A DNA stretch of 64,000 nucleotides from Selenomonas sp. GACV-9 (GTDB lineage: Bacteria; Bacillota; Negativicutes; Selenomonadales; Selenomonadaceae): positions 31,743 through 95,742 of the forward strand of contig FPAX01000009.1 in NCBI GenBank assembly GCA_900116485.1, read 5' to 3'. The translations under genes and the position numbers were made by a program. Every line of letters begins with the position of its first letter. Within the stretch, counting starts at the first letter, position 1. Shown here one piece after another: positions 46,039 to 54,987 of the stretch. The notes beneath the pieces are model-generated. The model did not search any database. It was not told where the DNA came from and saw nothing but the letters and a program-made list of their open reading frames with translations.

Positions 46039-47750
46039 GAGCAAGTAATTTATATGCACCAACACTTCGTAACACCCCGGCTGAGGCGGAAATCGTCAGC
46101 CATCAGCTGATGTACCGCGCCGGCATGATCCGCAAGGTAGCAGGCGGCATGTATACATTCCTGCCGCTGGGCTGGCGGGTCATCCGCAAGATCGAGGAGA
46201 TCATCCGTGATGAGATGGATGCTGCTGGCGGCCAGGAAGTCGGCATGCCAATCCTGCAGCCGTCGGAGCTTTGGGAGGAGAGCGGCCGCTGGGCAGCTTA
46301 TGGCGAAGAGATGATGCGTATCAAGGATCGCCATGGCCGTGATTTCTGCCTGGGACCGACGCATGAGGAAATGATGACGGATCTCGTACGCGATGAAGTC
46401 CGCAGCTACAAGCAGCTGCCGCTGCTGCTCTATCAGATCCAGGACAAGTTCCGCGATGAACGCCGCCCGCGCTTTGGCCTGATGCGCAGCCGTGAGTTCA
46501 TCATGAAGGATCTCTATTCCTTTGACAAGGATATCGAGGGCATGAACGAGTCGTACCAGAAGATGTACGATGCTTACACGAATATCTACAACCGCATGGG
46601 CCTCAAGTTCCGTCCGGTTGAAGCCGATAACGGTGCTATTGGTGGCGGCCATTCCCACGAGTTCACGGTATTGGCGGATGCTGGTGAGTCGAATATCGCT
46701 TACTGCACGAAATGCGACTATGCCGCCAGCGATGAGAAGGCAGCACTGGCGCCAATCCCGGCTGCTGAGGAAGAGGCACTGCCGTTGGAAAAGGTGGAGA
46801 CTCCGAGCGTCAACACCATTGACGGTTTGGTTGAGTTCCTGGGCATTCCGGCGCAGAAGACCATCAAGGCTGTAGCTTACCAGACAGATACGGATCAGCT
46901 CGTGCTGGCGTTTGTCCGTGGCGATCATGATGTCAATGAGGTCAAGGTCATCAATCAGGTTGAAGGCGCGCTGGAACTGCGCATGGCTGATGATGCAGCC
47001 ATTGAGGCTGTGGGCGGCTGTCCGGGTTTCATGAGCCCAATCGGCATCAAGGATGGCACGCTGATCCTCGTTGATCCGACGGTCATGAATATGGCCAACG
47101 CTGTTGCTGGTGCTAATGAGGCTGACCATCATTACAAGAATGTCAACCCGAAACGTGACTTCACCCAGGAGGGCATCGTGGTGACGGATCTGCGCATGGT
47201 CAAGGAAGGCGATGCCTGCCCCCATTGCGGTGCGCCGCTGACGATGACGCGTGGCATTGAGGCTGGACAGGTCTTCACGCTGGGCACGAAGTATTCCAAG
47301 GCTATGGGCGCGATGTTCTTGGACGAGAAAGGTAAGGAGCAGCCGCTCTACATGGGCTGCTACGGTATCGGCGTTGGCCGGACGATGGCTGCAGCGATCG
47401 AGCAGAACAACGATGAGCAGGGTATCATCTGGCCGCGTGCTATCGCTCCTTTTGAGGTCGTCGTCGTCGCTGTCAATGCGAAGAAGGAAGAACAGCTTCA
47501 GTATGCTGAGTCTATCTATAAGGAATGCCGTCAAGCAGGTATCGATACGCTGCTCGATGACCGCAAGGAACGCGCCGGTGTCAAGTTCGCCGACTGCGAT
47601 CTCATCGGTTATCCGGTACGTGTGGTCATTGGCCCGAAGGCTGTCGAAGAAGGGCAGATTGAGGTCAAGGTCCGCAAGACGGGCGAGGTATTTACCTTCG
47701 GCCGCGATGAGTATCTGACCAAGGTACAGGAACTCCTGCAGACGCTCTAA
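46035..47750 (+). CDS. proS: Prolyl-tRNA synthetase, bacterial type with editing domain
   Basis: A 571-aa class II synthetase. Motif 1 region near residue 60-80, motif 2 in [21 protein letters not shown] (read as two adjoining blocks), an inserted editing domain (about 225-395) and motif 3 in [11 protein letters not shown]; anticodon-binding domain at the end. Cognate tRNA-Pro is at 18302. Start overlaps ispG. Confidence 0.97.
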   Translation: MRASNLYAPTLRNTPAEAEIVSHQLMYRAGMIRKVAGGMYTFLPLGWRVIRKIEEIIRDEMDAAGGQEVGMPILQPSELWEESGRWAAYGEEMMRIKDRHGRDFCLGPTHEEMMTDLVRDEVRSYKQLPLLLYQIQDKFRDERRPRFGLMRSREFIMKDLYSFDKDIEGMNESYQKMYDAYTNIYNRMGLKFRPVEADNGAIGGGHSHEFTVLADAGESNIAYCTKCDYAASDEKAALAPIPAAEEEALPLEKVETPSVNTIDGLVEFLGIPAQKTIKAVAYQTDTDQLVLAFVRGDHDVNEVKVINQVEGALELRMADDAAIEAVGGCPGFMSPIGIKDGTLILVDPTVMNMANAVAGANEADHHYKNVNPKRDFTQEGIVVTDLRMVKEGDACPHCGAPLTMTRGIEAGQVFTLGTKYSKAMGAMFLDEKGKEQPLYMGCYGIGVGRTMAAAIEQNNDEQGIIWPRAIAPFEVVVVAVNAKKEEQLQYAESIYKECRQAGIDTLLDDRKERAGVKFADCDLIGYPVRVVIGPKAVEEGQIEVKVRKTGEVFTFGRDEYLTKVQELLQTL

Positions 47751-47754
47751 AGAA

Positions 47755-47800
47755 AAAAGCATGAAAAAAGCTCCATCGGTGGATGGAGCTTTTTTCATGC
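47755..47800. terminator. Bidirectional terminator between proS and the DUF1858 gene
   Basis: A 19-bp inverted repeat (47759-47777 with 47782-47800) with GCTCCATC core and flanking A and T runs works for both converging transcripts. Confidence 0.93.
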
Positions 47801-47808
47801 CGGAACGA

Positions 47809-48012
47809 TTATTCAGCAGCGCCAACAGCCTCGTTGAGACCCTCAATCAGGGCATCAACATCGATGCCGTGAGCCATAGCACCCTGCTCAATGTTTTCGA
47901 AATGAGCGGCAGCGCAGCCAAGGCAGCCCATGCCAGCGTTTACGAATACATCAACGGTATCCGGATATTTCTGAACAACTTCAAGAATGCTCATGTCTTT
48001 CGTAATTGCCAT
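47809..48012 (-). CDS. DUF1858 small CxxC protein
   Basis: A 67-aa protein with the DUF1858 layout: KDMSILEVVQKYPDTVDVF then GMGCLGCAAA with a CxxC pair (about residues 30-33), followed by a helical region. Homologues occur in anaerobes, alone or fused to redox and hybrid-cluster-like proteins, and are thought to be redox or iron-sulfur linked; function unproven. AGGAGGT precedes the ATG on the - strand. Confidence 0.9.
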   Translation of the reverse strand: MAITKDMSILEVVQKYPDTVDVFVNAGMGCLGCAAAHFENIEQGAMAHGIDVDALIEGLNEAVGAAE

Positions 48013-48074
48013 AACGTATGACCTCCTATATACAATTGGGCGGAAATGCCATCCAGGCGATTTCCATCACCCGA

Positions 48075-48104
48075 ATTATAGCACATACAGCTGGCGGGAT
48101 ACAA
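48075..48104 (-). promoter_or_regulatory. Probable promoter of the DUF1858 gene
   Basis: On the - strand TTGTAT, 18 bases and a perfect TATAAT lie about 60 bases before the start. Confidence 0.65.
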
Positions 48105-48222
48105 GGAAAATGAACCGGATTCAGAAAAAATATCAGCAAAATATCATCAAGACTGGTTTTTTTCTTACAATCGGTTTAAAATGAGAGTATTGCAAGATTA
48201 AGGAAAAGCGGAGGGATTATAC

Positions 48223-49035
48223 ATGGGATTTATCGCCTGCTCTTTAGGCGGTGTATCAATCTATACGTATGGTTTGTTTGTTGCGGTGGCGGTGTTATTA
48301 GCCGTAGTGACAGCGGGAGTAAACGTCAGGCTGCATCATCAGCCGGCTGCCGTGCTGACAGATATTGTCCTATGGGGGATTCCTTTAGCGTTGCTGTGTG
48401 GGCGGGCGGGTTATGTCCTGCACCATTTTGAGCAGTACAGCAGCTGCTTATGGGAAATCGTGGCGATTTGGCATGGTGGGTTGTCCTTGTATGGCATCAT
48501 AGGCGGCCTGCTATTGGCCGTGTGGGGAGTCTGCCAGGTGCACGGTCTTGATACCTGGCAGTGGCTGGATATACTGATACCAGCTGGCGTATTGGCACTG
48601 GTCATTATCGAACTCGGAATCTTCGCGTTGCAGCTCAATCCCGGCTTGCCATTTCCCGATGACCTGCCCAATGATCATCGGCTGGTTGAATATGTGGAGT
48701 ATGCGTTCCGGCCGGTGGGCTTTGGCGATACACTTTATTTCCAGCCGATTGCGCTCTATCAGGCTGGTCTGCAGCTGCTGGTGTTCCTGCTGCTCTGTGT
48801 GTTGACTGTGGTGCAGCTTGTCTGGCAACGGCCACGGCTGCTGGGAACGTTATTTTTGCTGGGGACAGCCAGCCTTGCCTTTATCCGTCTTGGCTGTGGT
48901 TTCTATTATCTGGCCAGTGGCGCAGATATTGGAGCGGCAATGCCATTGGGACGTGTCATGTCCGGGTCTGCAGGGATGCTGGCTGTAATCGTGCTGATTT
49001 TGCGTAAGCGGTTTCACGCGTTGAAAAATAATTAA
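48223..49035 (+). CDS. Divergent Lgt-like membrane protein, catalytic residues replaced
   Basis: The 270-aa protein has seven membrane helices and an overall Lgt (prolipoprotein diacylglyceryl transferase) pattern: GRAGYVLHHFEQY, IWHGGLSLYGIIGG, and QPIALYQAGLQLL. However, the Lgt signature that should read R-x-G-N-F-x-N-x-E appears as ELGIFALQL (residues 130-138), so the residues equivalent to E. coli Arg143, Asn146 and Glu151 are Glu, Ile and Leu, and Tyr90 replaces the His of the HGG motif. It may be a non-catalytic or re-purposed paralogue. GGAGGG precedes the ATG. It is followed by a deacetylase gene 11 bp later. Confidence 0.8.
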   Translation: MGFIACSLGGVSIYTYGLFVAVAVLLAVVTAGVNVRLHHQPAAVLTDIVLWGIPLALLCGRAGYVLHHFEQYSSCLWEIVAIWHGGLSLYGIIGGLLLAVWGVCQVHGLDTWQWLDILIPAGVLALVIIELGIFALQLNPGLPFPDDLPNDHRLVEYVEYAFRPVGFGDTLYFQPIALYQAGLQLLVFLLLCVLTVVQLVWQRPRLLGTLFLLGTASLAFIRLGCGFYYLASGADIGAAMPLGRVMSGSAGMLAVIVLILRKRFHALKNN

Positions 49036-49046
49036 GGAGGCGTATC

Positions 49047-49880
49047 ATGTCCTTATTTCATAAACAGAGCATGTTCCAAAGATGGTGGAAGAGAATAGCT
49101 ATACTGGCCTTGCTGCTCTGCATTCCGGTATTGGTGTCAAGTCCTAAGCAGATGACGGCAACGATGGTTGCTGATAGTGAGAATGGTACCAAAGTGATGG
49201 TGCTCAACTATCATAAGATAGATAATACATTCATATCGCTGGCGGTACGGCCCGATGATTTCGAGGCGCAGATGAAGTACCTGAGCGAGAACGGCTACCA
49301 TACCATCTCGCCGGATGAACTCTACGACAGCCTGGCTGGAACAGGAGAACTGCCAGAGAATCCTGTGCTGATTACCTTTGATGATGGCTACGAAGACAAT
49401 TATACGAATGCCTATCCGATACTGAAGAAGTACGGATTCAAGGCAACGATCTTTGTCATCACGAGTTTCCTGGGCAAGGAGAAGAATTACATGACCTGGG
49501 ACCAGGCTCGTGAGCTCGATGCCAATGGCATCAGCATCGAATCCCATACGGTAGATCACAAGTCGATGACCGATCTCACGGATGAACAGCTGCGGGTAGA
49601 GCTGGTAGAATCCAAGAAAAAAGCGGAAAAGGAACTGGGACATCCTGTGGAATACATGGCTTATCCTACGGGGACTTACAACCTGCATATCGCAGAGATG
49701 GTCCGGGAGGCTGGTTACAAGGCGGCGTTTACCATCAAGTACGGCAATGTCGACAAGGCCAGCAACATCTATGCGTTGGAGCGTGTACCTATCTTCCATA
49801 CAGAAGATACCAATAAGGACTTCCTGGAGCGTATCCGCTATACGCCAATCTTTGAACGGTTTGGCTGGATAAAAAGTTAA
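49047..49880 (+). CDS. Polysaccharide deacetylase (NodB domain), membrane-anchored
   Basis: A 277-aa extracytoplasmic enzyme: one N-terminal signal anchor (about residues 13-31), then a NodB domain with motif 1 TFDDGYEDN (catalytic base and metal Asp), motif 2 SHTVDH (metal His pair) and YPTG. It would remove acetyl groups from N-acetylated sugars in peptidoglycan or exopolysaccharide. AAGGAGG precedes the ATG; co-transcribed with the Lgt-like gene. Confidence 0.92.
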   Translation: MSLFHKQSMFQRWWKRIAILALLLCIPVLVSSPKQMTATMVADSENGTKVMVLNYHKIDNTFISLAVRPDDFEAQMKYLSENGYHTISPDELYDSLAGTGELPENPVLITFDDGYEDNYTNAYPILKKYGFKATIFVITSFLGKEKNYMTWDQARELDANGISIESHTVDHKSMTDLTDEQLRVELVESKKKAEKELGHPVEYMAYPTGTYNLHIAEMVREAGYKAAFTIKYGNVDKASNIYALERVPIFHTEDTNKDFLERIRYTPIFERFGWIKS

Positions 49881-49891
49881 GAGGAAAAACG

Positions 49892-49934
49892 AGAAGTGCC
49901 GTCTGCATCTGCGTGCAGAGGCACTTCTTTTTGT
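49892..49934 (+). terminator. Terminator after the deacetylase gene
   Basis: Stem AGAAGTGCC/GGCACTTCT continuing as TCTGCA/TGCAGA past one bulged base, with a 6-base loop and TTTTTG. Confidence 0.9.
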
Positions 49935-49985
49935 ATGCGCAGAATGGATTTTGGCGAGGAAATCACGCAGGCAGGCAAGTTTCGC

Positions 49986-50014
49986 TTGCAAAAAAAAGGA
50001 ATTTTTGATATAAA
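49986..50014 (+). promoter_or_regulatory. mraZ/dcw operon promoter
   Basis: TTGCAA, a 17-base spacer and TATAAA lie about 70 bases before mraZ and just upstream of the MraZ boxes. Confidence 0.8.
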
Positions 50015-50030
50015 AGAGAATAGATAAAAA

Positions 50031-50055
50031 GTGGTAAATTGTGGGGGAAAGTGGT
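50031..50055 (+). promoter_or_regulatory. Three phased MraZ-binding boxes
   Basis: GTGGT, GTGGG and GTGGT occur exactly 10 bases apart (50031, 50041, 50051). MraZ in other bacteria binds three or more TGGG/GTGG direct repeats with 5-base spacers upstream of its own gene. The boxes lie just downstream of the -10, where bound MraZ would block transcription, implying autorepression of the dcw cluster. Confidence 0.85.
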
Positions 50056-50084
50056 TCAAAAGACCAGAAAGGTGGTGACGCAGG

Positions 50085-50522
50085 ATGTTTATGGGGGAAT
50101 ATGTTCATTCCATCGATGCCAAAGGGCGCATCATCCTGCCCGCTGATTTCCGTCAGGAACTCGGCGTGACCTTCATCATCACGCGTGGTCTCGACAACTG
50201 CCTGTTCCTCTATGGACAGCAGGCCTGGGAGGAATGGGTAGCTAAGCTGCGTGCTCTGCCGACTGCCAAGCCAGCGGCACGGGCATTGACCCGTTTCTTC
50301 TTTGCCGGAGCCCGCACGCTCGAGTGTGACAAGCAGGGGCGCTTTCTCGTGCCGGCCAATCTGCGTACCCATGCAGGGATAGCGCTCAAGCAGGACGTCG
50401 TATTGACGGGGGTGGATACCCGCATCGAGGTCTGGAGCAAAGAGCAGTGGGCCAAATATAATGAGGAAGTGGAGCCGGATGTTACGGCAATCGCAGACTC
50501 GCTTTCGGAGTTGGGAATTTAA
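50085..50522 (+). CDS. mraZ: Transcriptional regulator MraZ
   Basis: MraZ is an AbrB-fold regulator of the dcw cluster that forms rings and binds upstream repeats. The 145-aa protein has two copies of the SpoVT/AbrB half-site: HSIDAKGRIILPADFR near the start and ECDKQGRFLVPANLR in the second half. Matching operator repeats lie upstream at 50031-50055. Confidence 0.96.
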   Translation: MFMGEYVHSIDAKGRIILPADFRQELGVTFIITRGLDNCLFLYGQQAWEEWVAKLRALPTAKPAARALTRFFFAGARTLECDKQGRFLVPANLRTHAGIALKQDVVLTGVDTRIEVWSKEQWAKYNEEVEPDVTAIADSLSELGI

Positions 50523-50573
50523 CCCACTTTTGTTAAGGATTACGGAATACAAGGGAAGTCAGGTGCAAGAAAC

Positions 50574-51536
50574 ATGGAGTTTCATCATATCAGCGTGATG
50601 CTGGAGGAGACCGTCAAGGGTCTCGTGACAAATAAAAAAGGAACCTATGTCGATTGCACATTGGGCGGCGCAGGACATTCCCGACGGATTGCGGAGCTCC
50701 TGGAGCCCGAGGGCAGGATCATCGGCATCGACCAGGACGAGGCGGCAATCGCAGCAGCTACTGAGCGGTTGCGAGATGCGGCCTGCCGGGTGGATATCGT
50801 ACATAGCAACTTTCGCAATCTGGAGGCTATTCTCGCGGAAGAGAACGCTCCCTTGGTCGATGGTGTTGTGTTCGATCTTGGCGTATCGTCCCATCAGATT
50901 GATACGGCTGAGCGTGGGTTTTCGTATATGCAGGATGCGCCGCTTGATATGCGCATGGATCCTGAGTCTGGTTTTTCGGCCTACGATGTAGTCAACACCT
51001 ACAGTGAGCAGGAGCTTGACCGGATTTTCCATGATTATGGCGAGGAACGGTGGGGCCGCCGCATTGCACAGTTCATTGTCAAGGAACGGGAGGCAAAACC
51101 TGTTGAGACAACTGGCGAGCTTGTCGATATCATCTGCAAGGCTGTGCCGAAAGCTGTGCGGCAGGCAGCCAATGGGCATCCGGCTAAGCGCATCTTTCAG
51201 GCTATCCGCATCGAGGTAAACGATGAGCTGGGCATACTGGAGAATGCTTTCCGCACAGCGGTGCGGCATTTGAAGCCCGGTGGGCGCATTGCCATCATCA
51301 CATTCCATTCGCTCGAAGACCGCATTGCCAAGCAAACGCTGAAGGAAATGGCGCGCGGCTGCATCTGTCCGCCAGAACTGCCGGTCTGCATGTGTAATCA
51401 CAAACCGGAGATCCGCATGCTTGGCAAGCCAATCCAGGCAACGGCGGAGGAACTCGAGCACAATTCACGTTCGAAGAGCGCTAAACTGCGCATTGCTGAG
51501 AAATTGGTACAGGCAGAGGAAGGGGGCGATTGCTGA
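50574..51536 (+). CDS. rsmH: 16S rRNA (cytosine-1402 N4) methyltransferase
   Basis: RsmH (MraW) methylates C1402 in the decoding centre. The SAM-binding GTYVDCTLGGAGHS, VVFDLGVSSHQ and RIAIITFHSLEDR motifs are intact; 320 aa. The stop shares its last base with the next start. Confidence 0.96.
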   Translation: MEFHHISVMLEETVKGLVTNKKGTYVDCTLGGAGHSRRIAELLEPEGRIIGIDQDEAAIAAATERLRDAACRVDIVHSNFRNLEAILAEENAPLVDGVVFDLGVSSHQIDTAERGFSYMQDAPLDMRMDPESGFSAYDVVNTYSEQELDRIFHDYGEERWGRRIAQFIVKEREAKPVETTGELVDIICKAVPKAVRQAANGHPAKRIFQAIRIEVNDELGILENAFRTAVRHLKPGGRIAIITFHSLEDRIAKQTLKEMARGCICPPELPVCMCNHKPEIRMLGKPIQATAEELEHNSRSKSAKLRIAEKLVQAEEGGDC

Positions 51537-51913
51537 TGCTCGCAAGACAGGAAGAAGAACATTTTGAAGAAATGCCGTTGTCGCCAGAGGAAGAAAGACG
51601 GCAGCTGCGTCAGGCACCGAAAGAGCCACTGTTCAAGACGGTACTCGATACGAGCATGCGGTCGCATTGCCAGATCCTGTTCCTTACCATCGCGATACTG
51701 GCGATGCTGGTGACTATCGGCAGCGGTGTCAGTGCCAGCCGTGGCTATGCACTCGTGGAGGTGCAGCGTCAGGCTGATGCGCTCGAGCAGGAAAATGAGC
51801 GGTTGAAGATTGACATCGCCAAGCTCAAGTCGCCGGAGCGCATCAAGAATATCGCTAAGGACCAGTTGGGCATGGAAGTGCCGAAACACACGTATTTCAG
51901 TCAGGAAAAATGA
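51536..51913 (+). CDS. ftsL: Cell division protein FtsL
   Basis: A 125-aa bitopic protein: cytoplasmic head of about 42 residues, one membrane helix (about 43-63) and an extracytoplasmic coiled coil with leucine-zipper heptads ending in RIKNIAKDQLGM, the common FtsL tail. Position after rsmH is the standard ftsL slot. With FtsQ it would form part of the septal activator complex. Confidence 0.9.
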   Translation: MLARQEEEHFEEMPLSPEEERRQLRQAPKEPLFKTVLDTSMRSHCQILFLTIAILAMLVTIGSGVSASRGYALVEVQRQADALEQENERLKIDIAKLKSPERIKNIAKDQLGMEVPKHTYFSQEK

Positions 51914-52078
51914 ATAATCAGCCGCTGCGGGCGGCGGGAGTAAAGAGGCTGTCATGGAAGATGAACAGCTTCTTTCGTGTTTATATGCCAGGAAAAAATA
52001 CTACTAATTTTTCCCTAGACGGTTTATAATAGTGTACGGTCCGCTGATTTGAGGGGCGGAAACTGAGGAGGAAAACAG
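51914..52078 (+). other. Gap where ftsI is normally found
   Basis: This 165-bp stretch lies between ftsL and murE. It holds a short GCCGC/GCGGC hairpin, a possible 17-codon ATG reading frame at about 51954, and a TATAAT (52025-52030) without a good -35. I see no remnant of a transpeptidase gene. Confidence 0.6.
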
Positions 52079-53575
52079 ATGAAAACAATCAGTCAGCTGG
52101 CAGAGCTTGTAGCAGGTTCTGTCGTTATCGGCAATAAAGAAACGGAAATCACGGGTATCGAGCATGACTCGCGCAAAGTAGGCAAGGGGACCTTGTTTGT
52201 CTGCATCCCTGGCCTGCATGTGGATGGCCATAAGTTCATTCCGCAGGCAGTGGCGGCAGGCGCGGCAGCTATCCTCACGACGCGCGAGAACGTAGAAGTT
52301 CCCGCGGGCATTGCCGTACTGCGCGTGACTGATCTGCAGGCTGCGCTCGATGTCATCGTACCGTTCTTCCATGATTTCCCCGCACGCAGCATGCGGGTCA
52401 TCGGCATTACGGGCACGAATGGCAAGACGACGACGAGCTATATCACGCGGGCTATCCTGCGGGCAGCCGGCTATAAGGTCGGCCTTATCGGTACGATCCA
52501 GATCATGATGGAAGATGAAGTCTATCCTATCCATAACACGACGCCGGATGTGGTGGAGCTCCAGCATACCCTGGCCATCATGCGCGATAAGGGGATGGAC
52601 TATGTCGTCATGGAAGTTTCCTCCCATGCCCTGGACCAGAATCGTGTTGCCGGCATCGAGTTCGATACGGCGGTGTTCACGAACCTTACCCAGGATCATC
52701 TGGATTATCATAAGACGCTGGAAAACTATATGCTGGCCAAGGCCAAGCTGTTTGAACATGTTTCTGAGGCCGGTGTGAAGACTGGCAAGACGGCTGTTGT
52801 CAATATCGATGATGCTGCTGGCAAGACGATGCTGGAGCATACGGCCTGCCAGCAGCTTACATATGCCATCAATCAGCCGGCGGACTTGCGGGCTACCGAT
52901 GTCGATGTGCTCGCCAGCGGGGCGAACTTCACGCTGAATCATGCAGATTTGGGGCAGATGGCACTCAAATTGCATATCACGGGTATCTTCAATGTCTACA
53001 ATGTCATGTCGGCCGTGGGGGCGGCATTGGCTGAACATATCAAGCCGGAAATCATCGAGTCGGTGCTCAGCGGCTTTACAAGCGTGCCAGGGCGTTTTGA
53101 GCTTGTGAAGGCAGGACAGGATTTTTCGATCATCGTCGACTATGCTCATACGCCGGACGGTGTTGAGAACGTGCTGCGCACGGCAAGGGAAATTGCCAAG
53201 AAGAAGATCATTGCGGTATTTGGCTGCGGCGGCGATCGCGACCGCACGAAACGCCCCATCATGGGACGGATTGCAGCTGATCTGGCAGATGTCGTCATCG
53301 CTACGTCGGACAACCCGCGCTCAGAGGATCCGGAGTTCATCTTGAGCGAGGTCGAAGCTGGTGTCCAGGAAAAGATCGGGGACAAGCAGCATGAAAAGAT
53401 CACGGATCGCCGCGAGGCAATCTTCCGGGCGGTGGAACTGGCCGAGACCGATGATATCGTCATCATCCTTGGCAAGGGCCACGAGGATTATCAGATCTTG
53501 AAAGACAAGACCATCCACTTTGACGATAAAGAAGTGGCTCGTGAGGCAGTTGCTGCCCGTAAGGAGGAGAGATAA
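52079..53575 (+). CDS. murE: UDP-MurNAc-tripeptide synthetase, meso-DAP adding
   Basis: MurE adds the third residue of the peptidoglycan stem. P-loop GITGTNGKTTT (about residue 110), and the specificity motif DNPRSEDP, which marks meso-diaminopimelate-adding enzymes rather than lysine adders. This agrees with the DAP-type wall of Selenomonas. 498 aa; stop overlaps the murF start by one base. Confidence 0.96.
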   Translation: MKTISQLAELVAGSVVIGNKETEITGIEHDSRKVGKGTLFVCIPGLHVDGHKFIPQAVAAGAAAILTTRENVEVPAGIAVLRVTDLQAALDVIVPFFHDFPARSMRVIGITGTNGKTTTSYITRAILRAAGYKVGLIGTIQIMMEDEVYPIHNTTPDVVELQHTLAIMRDKGMDYVVMEVSSHALDQNRVAGIEFDTAVFTNLTQDHLDYHKTLENYMLAKAKLFEHVSEAGVKTGKTAVVNIDDAAGKTMLEHTACQQLTYAINQPADLRATDVDVLASGANFTLNHADLGQMALKLHITGIFNVYNVMSAVGAALAEHIKPEIIESVLSGFTSVPGRFELVKAGQDFSIIVDYAHTPDGVENVLRTAREIAKKKIIAVFGCGGDRDRTKRPIMGRIAADLADVVIATSDNPRSEDPEFILSEVEAGVQEKIGDKQHEKITDRREAIFRAVELAETDDIVIILGKGHEDYQILKDKTIHFDDKEVAREAVAARKEER

Positions 53576-54948
53576 TGCCGGCTTTTACATTCCAGGAAGT
53601 TGTTGAAATCACGAATGCCAAGGTGGTTTCTAAGGATAAAGAGCAGTTTGCTGACTTGGTCAGTGACACGCGTAAGATTACGGACGGTGTCCTGTTCCTG
53701 GCCTTCAAGGGCGAGAAATTCAATGGTGAGGATTTTGCTGCGGAGGCACTGCAGAAAGGTGCGGCTGGCGTCATGGTCAGCCTTGACTGTGCAGAGGAAA
53801 AGCTTCGCGAGTGTCAGGGGACTGTACTGCAGGTTGAAGATACGCTGTCGGCATATCAGCAGCTGGCAAGAGCCTGGCGAGAGCGCTTCCCGCAGCTGCC
53901 GGTTATTGCAATCACGGGCTCTAATGGCAAGACGACGACGAAGGATCTGACGGCGGCAGCGATTTCAGCCCGCGGTCCGGTACTCAAGACCCAGGCCAAT
54001 TTCAACAACGAGATTGGCTTGCCGTTGACGCTCTTAGGTATCCGTGAGGAACATACGGCAGCTGTCGTCGAGATTGGCATGCGCGGGTTCCATCAGATTG
54101 AGCCGCTGGCGAAGATTGCCCAGCCTCGGATCGGTATCGTCACCAATGTGGGCGAAACCCATATGGAGCTTTTGGGGTCACTGGAAAATATTGCCAAGGC
54201 CAAGGCTGAACTTGTCGAGGCAATCCCGGCGGGCGGCACAGTCATCCTCAATGCCGATAATGAATATGTCGCTGGTATGCGCAGCAAGGCAACTGCCGGT
54301 GTCCGCGTGTTGACGTTTGGCATCGAGCAGTCGGCTGATGTGCATGGCGAGGCTATCCGCACGGAAGGCCGGAACACGAAGTTCATGGTCGAATATCAGA
54401 ACGAACGCCACGAGTATACGATTGCCATGGTGGGCCGTCATAATGTCTACAACGCGCTGGCAGCTATCGCGGCTGGTTTTGCGCTGGGGCTTACGGCTGA
54501 GCAGATCCACGATGGGCTCAAGAACCTCGAGGCGACGAAGATGCGCTTTGAGTGTCAGACGGTCAAGGAGTGGCAGATCGTCAACGATGCCTATAATGCG
54601 AGCCCGATGTCGATGACTGCGGCCATCAATACGCTGTCGGAGCTGGCGAAGGGGCGCAAGATCGCTGTCATGGGCGATATGCTTGAGCTGGGTAGTGTAT
54701 CTGTAGAGGCGCATCGCAAGGTCGGGAAGGAACTGGCGGAAAAGGAATTTGCGGCTGTCATCACGCGTGGTGAGATGGGCAGCTATATCGCGGAAGGCGC
54801 AGAAAACGGCGGCGTGCCGGTCGTTTGCCGCTGCGCGTCGCATGAAGAGGCTGCGGCAAAGCTGCAGGAAATCCTGCAGCCGGGCGATACGATCCTGTTC
54901 AAAGGGTCGCGCGGCATGCAGATGGAAAAGATCATTGACCTGCTCTAA
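53575..54948 (+). CDS. murF: UDP-MurNAc-tripeptide-D-Ala-D-Ala ligase
   Basis: MurF attaches D-Ala-D-Ala. P-loop ITGSNGKTTTKDLTAA, ANFNNEIGLPLTLL, and NDAYNASPMSM in the C-terminal domain are diagnostic. 457 aa. Its dipeptide substrate comes from Ddl (59923). Confidence 0.96.
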   Translation: MPAFTFQEVVEITNAKVVSKDKEQFADLVSDTRKITDGVLFLAFKGEKFNGEDFAAEALQKGAAGVMVSLDCAEEKLRECQGTVLQVEDTLSAYQQLARAWRERFPQLPVIAITGSNGKTTTKDLTAAAISARGPVLKTQANFNNEIGLPLTLLGIREEHTAAVVEIGMRGFHQIEPLAKIAQPRIGIVTNVGETHMELLGSLENIAKAKAELVEAIPAGGTVILNADNEYVAGMRSKATAGVRVLTFGIEQSADVHGEAIRTEGRNTKFMVEYQNERHEYTIAMVGRHNVYNALAAIAAGFALGLTAEQIHDGLKNLEATKMRFECQTVKEWQIVNDAYNASPMSMTAAINTLSELAKGRKIAVMGDMLELGSVSVEAHRKVGKELAEKEFAAVITRGEMGSYIAEGAENGGVPVVCRCASHEEAAAKLQEILQPGDTILFKGSRGMQMEKIIDLL

Positions 54949-54987
54949 GAGCGGGAAACAAAAGGCAATAGAAAGAGGAATCAGATA

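Noticed and set aside
46050..47846. 598-codon open frame on the - strand across proS
   Set aside because: Antisense shadow of proS; no recognisable domain and no sensible ribosome binding site.
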